DNA of 19,395 nucleotides from NCBI RefSeq assembly GCF_032854445.1, contig NW_027018512.1, forward strand, positions 1-19,395, given 5' to 3'. Shown here piece after piece: positions 10,089-18,781 of the stretch. Each line of letters begins with the position of its first letter. Positions within the stretch are counted from its first letter, which is position 1. The position numbers and the translations under genes are program-made. A model generated the notes under the pieces. The model worked only from the letters and a program-made list of their open reading frames with translations. It ran no database searches and was not told where the DNA came from. Source of the DNA: Liolophura sinensis (taxonomy: Eukaryota; Mollusca; Polyplacophora; Chitonida; Chitonidae).

Positions 10089-10636
10089 CAAACCGCGTTG
10101 CTCTCCGACCAATACTTTTGGCTGTAGCGACAATTGAATGAGCATTTATGTGAAAATCACGTGACCAGCAACGGCTCTTACTCCATGGAAACCAAGGAAA
10201 TTTGCAATTTTTCAACAGCTGGAGATGCCTGGCCCAATTGCGCATCTTTTGGCACCTTATTGATGTGGGTCAGTGTTCAATTGTACTTTTTACAGCAGAC
10301 TGTATCAAGTACCTTGTGTTTTTTATATACAAATGGTGTGGTTTTTCAACATGTAGATAAAGACATTGAGTTTGTATTCGACTTACAAGTAAGACAATTG
10401 CTGGATGAGTTAAATGGGCTTGGCCCAAAGATTTGACGTCTTCTGGGCTACCGAAGGGCACATAACTTATAATCAAAAGTTGATTATAGTAATGACCAGT
10501 CGCGATATTACATAGTAAATGTAGCCGAATTGAATTAGCAAAAAGCCCAGGCAAAAATCCCAAAGTGGAAAAACTGTTCCAATGCTGCTGATAAGAGGCT
10601 AATCCGACGTATTTTGTGACGAGAAATCGAATGGTG
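10089..10636 (+). repeat. Monomer M19, 548 bp, type A; reference copy
   Basis: Clean copy used here as the reference. In order it contains the anchor, alpha block, TCACGTGA (10157-10164), ccatgg (10183-10188), gtgttCaattg, tttttacag (ends 10294), tatata (10324-10329), gtattcgacttacaag, the short inverted repeat tgggcttggccca (10415-10427), gacgtc (10435-10440), tcgcga (10500-10505), an imperfect hairpin with arms tacat and atgta (10509-10523), and a cluster of A runs before ctgataag. Confidence 0.96.
10157..10164. promoter_or_regulatory. TCACGTGA palindrome (E-box), representative of the array
   Basis: A CACGTG core lies about 70 bp after the anchor in nearly every monomer; it is broken in M15 (cacgttg). 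Monomers with accagc extend it to the full palindrome TCACGTGA, as in M18, M19, M21, M24, M25, M27, M29, M31 and M33. CACGTG is the known core for bHLH factors of the USF, MAX and MITF class, and ATCACGTG fits the yeast CDEI consensus RTCACRTG. Binding here is not shown by the sequence. Confidence 0.3.
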
Positions 10637-11184
10637 CAAACCGCGTTGCTCTCCGACCAATACTTTTGGCTGTAGCGACAATTGAATGAGCATTTATGTG
10701 AAAATCACGTGCCTAACAACGGCTCTTACTCCATGGAAACCAAGGAAATTTGCAATTTTTCAACAGCTGGAGATGCCTGGCCCAATTGCGCATCTTTTGG
10801 CACCTTATTGATGTGGGTCAGTGTTTAATTGTACTTTTTACAGCAGACTGTATCAAGTACCTTGTGTTTTTTATATACAAATGGTGTGGCTTTTCAACAT
10901 GTAGAAAAAGACATTGAGTTTGTCTTCGACTTAGAAGTAAGACAGTTGCTGGATGAGTTAAATGGGCTTGGCCCAAAGATTTGACGTCTTCTGGGCTACC
11001 GAAGGGCACATAACTTATAATCAAAAGTTGATTATAGTAATGACCAGTCGCGATATTACATAGTAAATGTAGCCGAATTTAATTAGCAAAAAGCCCAGGC
11101 AAAAATCCCAAAGTGGAAAAACTGTTCCAATGCTGCTGATAAGAGGCTAATCCGACGTATTTTGTGACGAGAAATCGAATGGTG
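10637..11184 (+). repeat. Monomer M20, 548 bp, type B
   Basis: Alpha block, cctaac, gtgttTaattg, ggcttttc, gtagaaaaag, agaagtaag, gttgatta, gaatttaatt and ctgataag. Private gacagttgc. Confidence 0.96.
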
Positions 11185-11731
11185 CAAACCGCGTTGCTCT
11201 CCGACCAACACTTATGGCTGTAGCTACAATTGAATGGGCATTTATGTGAAAATCACGTGACCAGCAACGGCTCTTACTCCATGGAAACCAAGGAAATTTG
11301 CAATTTTTCAACAGCTGGAGATGCCTGGCCCAATTGCGCATCTTTTGGCACCTTATTGATGTGGGTCAGTGTTCAATTGTACTTTTTACAGCAGACTGTA
11401 TCAAGTACCTTGTTGCTTTTATATACAAATGGTGTGGTTTTTCAACATGTAGATAAAGACATTGAGTTTGTCTTCGACTTAGAAGTAAGACAATTGCTGG
11501 GTGAGTTAAATGGGCTTGGCCCAAAGATTTGACGTCTTCTGGGCTACCGAAGGGCACATAACTTATAATCAAAAGTTGAATATAGTAATGACCAGTCGCG
11601 ATATTACATAGTAAATGTAGCCGAATTGAATTAGCAAAATGCCCAGGCAAAAATCCCAAAGTGGAAAAACTGTTCCAATGCTGCTGGTAAGAGGCTAATC
11701 CGCCGTATTTTGTGACGAGAATCGAATGGTG
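11185..11731 (+). repeat. Monomer M21, 547 bp, type C
   Basis: Beta block, accagc, gtgttCaattg, ccttgttgc, gctgggtgag (shared with M34), gttgaata, ccgccg and gagaatcg. Private gaatgggcat and caaaatgcc. Confidence 0.96.
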
Positions 11732-12400
11732 CAAACCGCGTTGCTCTCCGACCAATACTTTTGGCTGTAGCGACAATTGAATGAGCATTTATGTGAAAAT
11801 CACGTGCCTAACAACGGCTCTTACTCCATGGAAACCAAGGAAATTTGCAATTTTTCAACAGCTGGAGATGCCTGGCCCAATTGCGCATCTTTTGGCACCT
11901 TATTGATGTGGGTCAGTGTTCAATTGTACTTTTTACAGCAGACTGTATCAAGTACCTTGTGTTTTTTATATACAAATGGTGTGGTTTTTCAACATGTAGA
12001 TAAAGACATTGAGTTTGTCTTCGACTTAGAAGTAAGACAATTGCTGGATGAGTTAAATGGGCTTGGCCCAAAGATTTGACGTCTTCTGGGCTACCGAAGG
12101 GCACATAACCTATAATCAAAAGTTGAATATAGTAATGACCAGTCGCGATATTACATAGTAAATGTAGCCGAATTGAATTAGCAAAAAGCCCAGGCAAAAA
12201 TCCCAAAGTGGAAAAAACTGTTCCAATGCTGCTGATAAGAGGCTAATCCGACGTATTTTGTGACGAGAAATCGAATGGTGACGAGAAATCGAATTGAATT
12301 AGCAAAAAGCCCAGGCAAAAATCCCAAAGTGGAAAAACTGTTCCAATGCTGCTGATAAGAGGCTAATCCGACGTATTTTGTGACGAGAAATCGAATGGTG
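11732..12400 (+). repeat. Monomer M22, 669 bp, type D with extra piece
   Basis: Alpha block, cctaac, gtgttCaattg, agaagtaag, cataacctataatc and gttgaata, then a duplicated tail. Both tails read ctgataagaggc and ccgacg, unlike the later D monomers. Confidence 0.95.
12277..12396 (+). repeat. 120-bp partial duplication in M22
   Basis: Successive cgaat strings at 12272, 12290 and 12392 define an 18-bp step followed by a second copy of the 102-bp monomer tail. The tail copy keeps ctgataagaggc, so it resembles the tail of an A monomer, and a B-type monomer follows. Confidence 0.93.
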
Positions 12401-12948
12401 CAAACCGCGTTGCTCTCCGACCAATACTTTTGGCTGTAGCGACAATTGAATGAGCATTTATGTGAAAATCACGTGCCCAACAACGGCTCTTACTCCATGG
12501 AAACCAAGGAAATTTGCAATTTTTCAACAGCTGGAGATGCCTGGCCCAATTGCGCATCTTTTGGCACCTTATTGATGTGGGTCAGTGTTTAATTGTACTT
12601 TTTACAGCAGACTGTATCAAGTACCTTATGTTTTTTATATACAAATGGTGTGGTTTTTCAACATGTAGAAAAAGACATTGAGTTTGTCTTCGACTTAGAA
12701 GTAAGACAATTGCTGGATGAGTTAAATGGGCTTGGCCCAAAGATTTGACGTCTTCTGGGCTACCGAAGGGCACATAACTTATAATCAAAAGTTGATTATA
12801 GTAATGACCAGTCGCGATATTACATAGTAAATGTAGCCGAATTGAATTAGCAAAAAGCCCAGGCAAAAATCCCAAAGTGGAAAAACTGTTCCAATGCTGC
12901 TGATAAGAGGCTAATCCGACGTATTTTGTGACGAGAAATCGAATGGTG
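12401..12948 (+). repeat. Monomer M23, 548 bp, type B variant
   Basis: Alpha block, cccaacaac after CACGTG, gtgttTaattg, ccttatg, ggtttttc with gtagaaaaag, gttgatta and ctgataag. Confidence 0.95.
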
Positions 12949-13616
12949 CAAACCGCGTTGCTCTCCGACCAATACTTTTGGCTGTAGCGACAATTGAATG
13001 AGCATTTATGTGAAAATCACGTGACCAGCAACGGCTCTTACTCCATGGAAACCAAGGAAATTTGCAATTTTTCAACAGCTGGAGATGCCTGGCCCAATTG
13101 CGCATCTTTTGGCACCTTATTGATGTGGGTCAGTGTTTAATTGTACTTTTTACAGCAGACTGTATCAAGTACCTTGTGTTTTTTATATACAAATGGTGTG
13201 GTTTTTCAACATGTAGATAAAGACATTGAGTTTGTCTTCGACTTAGAAGTAAGACAATTGCTGGATGAGTTAAATGGGCTTGGCCCAAAGATTTGACGTT
13301 TTCTGGGCTACCGAAGGGCACATAACCTATAATCAAAAGTTGATTATAGTAATGACCAGTCGCGATATTACATAGTAAATGTAGCCGAATTGAATTAGCA
13401 AAAAGCCCAGGGAAAAATCCCAAAGTGGAAAACCTGTTCCAATGCTGCTGATAAGAGGCTAATCCGCCGTATTTTGTGACGAGAAATCGAATGGTGACGA
13501 GAAATCGAATTGAATTAGCAAAAAGCCCAGGCAAAAATCCCAAAGTGGAAAAACTGTTCCAATGCTGCTGGTAAGACGCTAATCCGACGTATTTTGTGAC
13601 GAGAAATCGAATGGTG
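12949..13616 (+). repeat. Monomer M24, 668 bp, type D with extra piece
   Basis: Alpha block, accagc, gtgttTaattg, gacgttttctgg, cataacctataatc, agggaaaaatccc, aacctg and ccgccg. These are followed by the extra tail, which reads ggtaagacgc and ccgacg. Confidence 0.95.
13493..13612 (+). repeat. 120-bp partial duplication in M24
   Basis: The cgaat strings at 13386, 13488, 13506 and 13608 give steps of 102, 18 and 102 bp. The first tail reads ctgataagaggc with ccgccg. The second reads ctggtaagacgc with ccgacg, so the two tails come from different monomer types. Confidence 0.95.
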
Positions 13617-14164
13617 CAAACCGCGTTGCTCTCCGACCAATACTTTTGGCTGTAGCGACAATTGAATGAGCATTTATGTGAAAATCACGTGACCAGCAAC
13701 GGCTCTTACTCCATGGAAACCAAGGAAATTTGCAATTTTTCAACAGCTGGAGATGCCTGGCCCAATTGCGCATCTTTTGGCACCTTATTGATGTGGGTCA
13801 GTGTTCAATTGTACTTTTTACAGCAGACTGTATCAAGTACCTTGTGTTTTTTATATACAAATGGTGTGGTTTTTCAACATGTAGATAAAGACATTGAGTT
13901 TGTATTCGACTTACAAGTAAGACAATTGCTGGATGAGTTAAATGGGCTTGGCCCAAAGATTTGACGTCTTCTGGGCTACCGAAGGGCACATAACTTATAA
14001 TCAAAAGTTGATTATAGTAATGACCAGTCGCGATATTACATAGTAAATGTAGCCGAATTGAATTAGCAAAAAGCCCAGGCAAAAATCCCAAAGTGGAAAA
14101 ACTGTTCCAATGCTGCTGATAAGAGGCTAATCCGACGTATTTTGTGACGAGAAATCGAATGGTG
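13617..14164 (+). repeat. Monomer M25, 548 bp, type A
   Basis: I see no difference from M19 by eye over the full 548 bp. It carries gtattcgacttacaag and gttgatta. Confidence 0.96.
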
Positions 14165-14712
14165 CAAACCGCGTTGCTCTCCGACCAATACTTTTGGCTG
14201 TAGCGACAATTGAATGAGAATTTATGTGAAAATCACGTGCCTAACAACGGCTCTTACTCCATGGTAACCAAGGAAATTTGCAATTTTTCAACAGCTGGAG
14301 ATGCCTGGCCCAATTGCGCATCTTTTGGCACCTTATTGATGTGGGTCAGTGTTTAATTGTACTTTTTACAGCAGACTGTATCAAGTACCTTGTGTTTTTT
14401 ATATACAAATGGTGTGGCTTTTCAACATGTAGAAAAAGACATTGAGTTTGTCTTCGACTTAGAAGTAAGACAATTGCTGGATGAGTTAAATGGGCTTGGC
14501 CCAAAGATTTGACGTCTTCTGGGCTACCGAAGGGCACATAACTTATAATCAAAAGTTGATTATAGTAATGACCAGTCGCGATATTACATAGTAAATGTAG
14601 CCGAATTGAATTAGCAAAAAGCCCAGGCAAAAATCCCAAAGTGGAAAAACTGTTCCAATGCTGCTGATAAGAGGCTAATCCGACGTATTTTGTGACGAGA
14701 AATCGAATGGTG
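14165..14712 (+). repeat. Monomer M26, 548 bp, type B
   Basis: Alpha block, cctaac, ggcttttc and gtagaaaaag. Private gagaattta and ccatggtaac. Unlike M20 it has gaattgaatt. Confidence 0.96.
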
Positions 14713-15259
14713 CAAACCGCGTTGCTCTCCGACCAACACTTATGGCTGTAGCTACAATTGAATGAGCATTTATGTGAAAATCACGTGACCAGCAACGGCT
14801 CTTACTCCATGGAAACCAAGGAAATTTGCAATTTTTCAACAGCTGGAGAAGCCTGGCCCAATTGCGCATCTTTTGGCACCTTATTGATGTGGGTCAGTGT
14901 TCAATTGTACTTTTTACAGCAGACTGTATCAAGTACCTTGTTGTTTTTATATACAAATGGTGTGGTTTTTCAACATGTAGATAAAGACATTGAGTTTGTC
15001 TTCGACTTAGAAGTAAGACAATTGCTGGATGAGTTAAATGGGCTTGGCCCAAAGATTTGACGTCTTCTGGGCTACCGAAGGGCACATAACTTATAATCAA
15101 AAGTTGAATATAGTAATGACCAGTCGCGATATTACATAGTAAATGTAGCCGAATTGAATTAGCAAAAAGCCCAGGCAAAAATCCAAAAGTGGAAAAACTG
15201 TTCCAATGCTGCTGGTAAGAGGCTATCCGACGTATTTTGTGACGAGAAATCGAATGGTG
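14713..15259 (+). repeat. Monomer M27, 547 bp, type C
   Basis: Beta block, accagc, gtgttCaattg, ccttgttg, gttgaata and aatccaaaag. Private ggagaagcc, and a one-base loss in ggctatccg. Confidence 0.96.
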
Positions 15260-15924
15260 CAAACCGCGTTGCTCTCCGACCAATACTTTTGGCTGTAGCG
15301 ACAATTGAATGAGCATTTATGTGAAAATCACGTGCGTAGCAACGGCTCTTACTCCATGGAAACCAAGGAAATTTGCAATTTTTCAACAACTGGAGATGCC
15401 TGGCCCAATTGCGCATCTTTGGCACCTTATTGATGTGGGTCAGTGTTTAATTGTACTTTTTACAGCAGACTGTATCAAGTACCTTGTGTTTTTTATATAC
15501 AAATGGTGTGGTTTTTCACATGTAGATAAAGACATTGAGTTTGTCTTCGACTTAGAGTAAGACAATTGCTGGATGAGTTAAATGGGCTTGGCCCAAAGAT
15601 TTGACGTTTTCTGGGCTACCGAAGGGCACATAACCTATAATCAAAAGTTGATTATAGTAATGACCAGTCGCGATATACATAGTAAATGTAGCCGAATTGA
15701 ATTAGCAAAAAGCCCAGGGAAAAAATCCCAAAGTGGAAAACCTGTTCCAATGCTGCTGATAAGAGGCTAATCCGCCGTATTTTGTGACGAGAAATCGAAT
15801 GGTGGCGAGAAATCGAATTGAATTAGCAAAAAGCCCAGGCAAAAATCCCAAAGTGGAAAAACTGTTCCAATGCTGCTGGTAAGACGCTAATCCGACGTAT
15901 TTTGTGACGAGAAATCGAATGGTG
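15260..15924 (+). repeat. Monomer M28, 665 bp, type D with extra piece
   Basis: Alpha block, cacgtgcgtagc, gtgttTaattg, gacgttttctgg, cataacctataatc, aacctg and ccgccg, then the extra tail with agacgc. Several one-base losses account for the short length. Confidence 0.95.
15801..15920 (+). repeat. 120-bp partial duplication in M28
   Basis: Same joints as in M24, with cgaat at 15796, 15814 and 15916. One private substitution turns ggtgacgag into ggtggcgag inside the 18-bp step. Confidence 0.94.
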
Positions 15925-16473
15925 CAAACCGCGTTGCTCTCCGACCAATACTTTTGGCTGTAGCGACAATTGAATGAGCATTTATGTGAAAATCACGTGA
16001 CCAGCAACGGCTCTTACTCCATGGAAACCAAGGAAATTTTCAATTTTTCAACAGCTGGAGATGCCTGGCCCAATTGCGCATCTTTTGGCACCTTATTGAT
16101 GTGGGTCAGTGTTCAATTGTACTTTTTACAGCAGACTGTATCAAGTACCTTGTGTTTTTTATATACAAATGGTGTGGTTTTTCAACATGTAGATTAAAGA
16201 CATTGAGTTTGTATTCGACTTACAAGTAAGACAATTGCTGGATGAGTTAAATGGGCTTGGCCCAAAGATTTGACGTCTTCTGGGCTACCGAAGGGCACAT
16301 AACTTATAATCAAAAGTTGATTATAGTAATGACCAGTCGCGATATTACATAGTAAATGTAGCCGAATTGAATTAGCAAAAAGCCCAGGCAAAAATCCCAA
16401 AGTGGAAAAACTGTTCCAATGCTGCCTGATAAGAGGCTAATCCGACGTATTTTGTGACGAGAAATCGAATGTG
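15925..16473 (+). repeat. Monomer M29, 549 bp, type A
   Basis: TCACGTGA, gtgttCaattg and gtattcgacttacaag. Private gaaattttc, gtagattaaag and ctgcctgat. Confidence 0.95.
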
Positions 16474-17018
16474 CAAACCGCGTTGCTCTCCGACCAATAC
16501 TTTTGGCTGTAGCGACAATTGAATGAGCATTTATGTGAAAATCACGTGCCTAACAACGGCTCTTACTCCATGGAAACCAAGGAAATTTGCAATTTTTCAA
16601 CAGCTGGAGATGCCTGGCCCAATTGCGCATCTTTTGGCACCTTATTGATGTGGGTCAGTGTTTAATTGTACTTTTTACAGCAGACTGTATCAAGTACCTT
16701 GTGTTTTTTATATACAAATGGTGTGGCTTTTCAACATGTAGAAAAAGACATTGAGATTGTCTTCGACTTAGAAGTAAGACAATTGCTGGATGAGTTAAAT
16801 GGGCTGGCCCAAAGATTTGACGTCTTCTGGGCTACCGAAGGGCACATAACTTATATCAAAAGTTGATTATAGTAATGACCAGTCGCGATATTACATAGTA
16901 AATGTAGCCGAATTGAATTAGCAAAAAGCCCAGGCAAAAATCCAAAGTGGAAAAACTGTTCAATGCTGCTGATAAGAGGCTAATCCGACGTATTTTGTGA
17001 CGAGAAAATCGAATGGTG
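16474..17018 (+). repeat. Monomer M30, 545 bp, type B
   Basis: Cctaac, gtgttTaattg, ggcttttc and gtagaaaaag. Losses in gggctggccc, cttatatc, aatccaaag and gttcaatg. Confidence 0.95.
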
Positions 17019-17564
17019 CAAACCGCGTTGCTCTCCGACCAACACTTTATGGCTGTAGCTACAATTGAATGAGCATTTATGTGAAAATCACGTGACCAGC
17101 AACGGCTCTTACTCCATGGAAACCAAGGAAATTTGCAATTTTCAACAGCTGGAGATGCCTGGCCAATTGCGCATCTTTTGGCACCTTATTGATGTGGGTC
17201 AGTGTTCAATTGTACTTTTTACAGCAGACTGTATCAAGTACCTTGTTGTTTTTATATACAAATGGTGTGGTTTTTCAACATGTAGATAAAGACATTGAGT
17301 TTGTCTTCGACTTAGAAGTAAGACAATTGCTGGATGAGTTAAATGGGCTTGGCCCAAAGATTTGACGTCTTCTGGGCTACCGAAGGGCACATAACTTATA
17401 ATCAAAAGTTGAATATAGTAATGACCAGTCGCGATATTACATAGTAAATGTAGCCGAATTGAATTAGCAAAAAGCCCAGGCAAAAATCCAAAAGTGGAAA
17501 AACTGTTCCAATGCTGCTGGTAAGAGGCTAATCCGCCGTATTTTGTGACGAGAATCGAATGGTG
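17019..17564 (+). repeat. Monomer M31, 546 bp, type C
   Basis: Beta block with a one-base gain (cactttatgg), accagc, gtgttCaattg, ccttgttg, gttgaata, ccgccg and gagaatcg. Confidence 0.95.
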
Positions 17565-18232
17565 CAAACCGCGTTGCTCTCTGACCAATACTTTTGGCTG
17601 TATGCGACAATTGAATGAGCATTTATGTGAAAATCACGTGCCTAACAACGGCTCTTACTCCATGGAAACCAAGGAAATTTGCAATTTTTCAACAGCTGGA
17701 GATGCCTGGCCCAATTGCGCATCTTTTGGCACCTTATTGATGTGGGTCAGTGTTTCAATTGTACTTTTTACAGCAGACTGTATCAAGTACTTGTGTTTTT
17801 TATATACAAATGGTGTGGTTTTTCAACATGTAGATAAAGACATTGAGTTTGTCTTCGACTTCAGAAGTAAGACAATTGCTGGATGAGTTAAATGGGCTTG
17901 GCCCAAAGATTTGACGTCTTCTGGGCTACCGAAGGGCACATAACTTATAATCAAAAGTTGATTATAGTAATGACCAGTCGCGATATTACATAGTAATGTA
18001 GCCGAATTGAATTAGCAAAAAGCCCAGGGAAAAATCCCAAAGTGGAAAACCTGTTCCAATGCTGCTGATAAGAGGCTAATCCGCCGTATTTTGTGACGAG
18101 AAATCGAATGGTGACGAGAAATCGAATTGAATTAGCAAAAAGCCCAGGCAAAAAATCCAAAGTGAAAAACTGTTCCAATGCTGCTGGTAAGACGCTAACC
18201 CGACGTATTTTGTGACGAGAAATCGAATGGTG
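17565..18232 (+). repeat. Monomer M32, 668 bp, type D with extra piece
   Basis: Alpha block, ctctctgacc, cctaac, agggaaaaatccc, aacctg and ccgccg, then the extra tail with agacgc and a private cccgacg. It keeps gacgtcttctgg and cataacttataatc, unlike M24 and M28. Confidence 0.95.
18110..18228 (+). repeat. 119-bp partial duplication in M32
   Basis: Same joints, with cgaat at 18105, 18123 and 18224. The second tail has small indels (aaaaaatccaaagtg) and cccgacg, giving 119 instead of 120 bp. Confidence 0.94.
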
Positions 18233-18781
18233 CAAACCGCGTTGCTCTCCGACCAATACTTTTGGCTGTAGCGACAATTGAATGAGCATTTATGTGAAAA
18301 TCACGTGACCCAGCAACGGCTCTTACTCCATGGAAACCAAGGAAATTTGCAATTTTTCAACAGCTGGAGATGCCTGGCCCAATTGCGCATCTTTTGGCAC
18401 CTTATTGATGTGGGTCAGTGTTCAATGTACTTTTTACAGCAGACTGTATCAAGTACCTTGTGTTTTTTATATACAAATGGTGTGGTTTTCAACATGTAGA
18501 TAAAGACATTGAGTTTGTATTCGACTTACAAGTAAGACAATTGCTGGATGAGTTAAATGGGCTTGGCCAAAGATTTGACGTCTTCTGGGCTACCAAAGGG
18601 CACATAACTTATAATCAAAAGTTGATTATAGTAATGACCAGTCGCGATATTACATAGTAAAATGTAGCCGAATTGAATTAGCAAAAAGCCCAGGCAAAAA
18701 ATCCCAAAGTGGAAAAACTGTTCCAATGCTTGCTGATAAGAGGCTAATCCGACGTATTTTGTGACGAGAAATCGAATGGTG
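18233..18781 (+). repeat. Monomer M33, 549 bp, type A
   Basis: Cacgtgacccagc, gtattcgacttacaag and gttgatta. Private ctaccaaagg and several one-base indels. Confidence 0.95.

Larger units (their letters stand above)
10089..12400 (+). repeat. HOR tetramer 1 (M19-M22; A-B-C-D), 2312 bp
   Basis: A carries gtattcgacttacaag. B carries ggcttttc and gtagaaaaag. C carries the beta block, a ccttgttg form and accagc. D carries cataacctataatc and the 120-bp extra piece. This first copy differs from tetramers 2 and 3 in its D monomer, which has ccgacg and lacks the agggaaaaatccc and aacctg variants. Confidence 0.88.
12401..13616 (+). repeat. Contracted tetramer (M23-M24; B'-D), 1216 bp
   Basis: M23 has the gtagaaaaag marker of B but keeps ggtttttc and reads cccaacaac after CACGTG. 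M24 has the D markers (gacgttttctgg, cataacctataatc, agggaaaaatccc, aacctg) and a 120-bp extra piece. The A and C monomers expected around them are missing, as if lost by unequal exchange. Confidence 0.8.
13617..15924 (+). repeat. HOR tetramer 2 (M25-M28; A-B-C-D), 2308 bp
   Basis: A complete A-B-C-D unit ending in a D monomer with the 120-bp extra piece. Its A monomer (M25) looks identical by eye to M19 3528 bp upstream. One-base indels appear suddenly from about 15,220, near the end of C and through D. Confidence 0.9.
15925..18232 (+). repeat. HOR tetramer 3 (M29-M32; A-B-C-D), 2308 bp
   Basis: A second complete unit, the same length as tetramer 2 in spite of many scattered one-base gains and losses that cancel out. 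The A, B, C and D diagnostic variants are all in the expected order. D (M32) differs from M28 in keeping gacgtcttctgg and cataacttataatc. Confidence 0.9.

Noticed and set aside
10324-10329. TATA box of a promoter in every monomer
   Set aside because: tatata lies in an AT-rich stretch with no other initiation signal, and nothing downstream looks like a conserved transcript.
10375-10390. CENP-B box in the ttcgactta region
   Set aside because: TTCG, four bases and an A match the first part of the consensus, but the CGGG half is absent.
10415-10427. tgggcttggccca as a terminator hairpin
   Set aside because: A five-base stem with a three-base loop and no following T run is too weak to call, and the host is likely eukaryotic.
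10134-10436. + strand 100-codon open frame as a real gene, with similar frames in other monomers
   Set aside because: It recurs once per satellite unit and is stopped by gtgttTaattg in 19 of 34 copies. It cannot read into the next unit because 548 is not divisible by 3, and it resembles no family I recognise.
11366-11788. - strand 140-codon open frame as a real gene
   Set aside because: It is the 97-codon repeat-borne frame extended upstream by chance in copies without a stop. Other copies break it, and no promoter or family match is visible.
12277-13616. Mobile element insertion as the source of the extra 120 bp
   Set aside because: The piece is entirely monomer sequence (an 18-bp slip plus a 102-bp tail). 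It has no terminal inverted repeats, poly-A or target-site duplication other than the cgaat microhomology.
15582-15770. + strand 62-codon frame near the D monomer
   Set aside because: It opens only because one-base indels in this copy shift the frame. It is absent from matching monomers.
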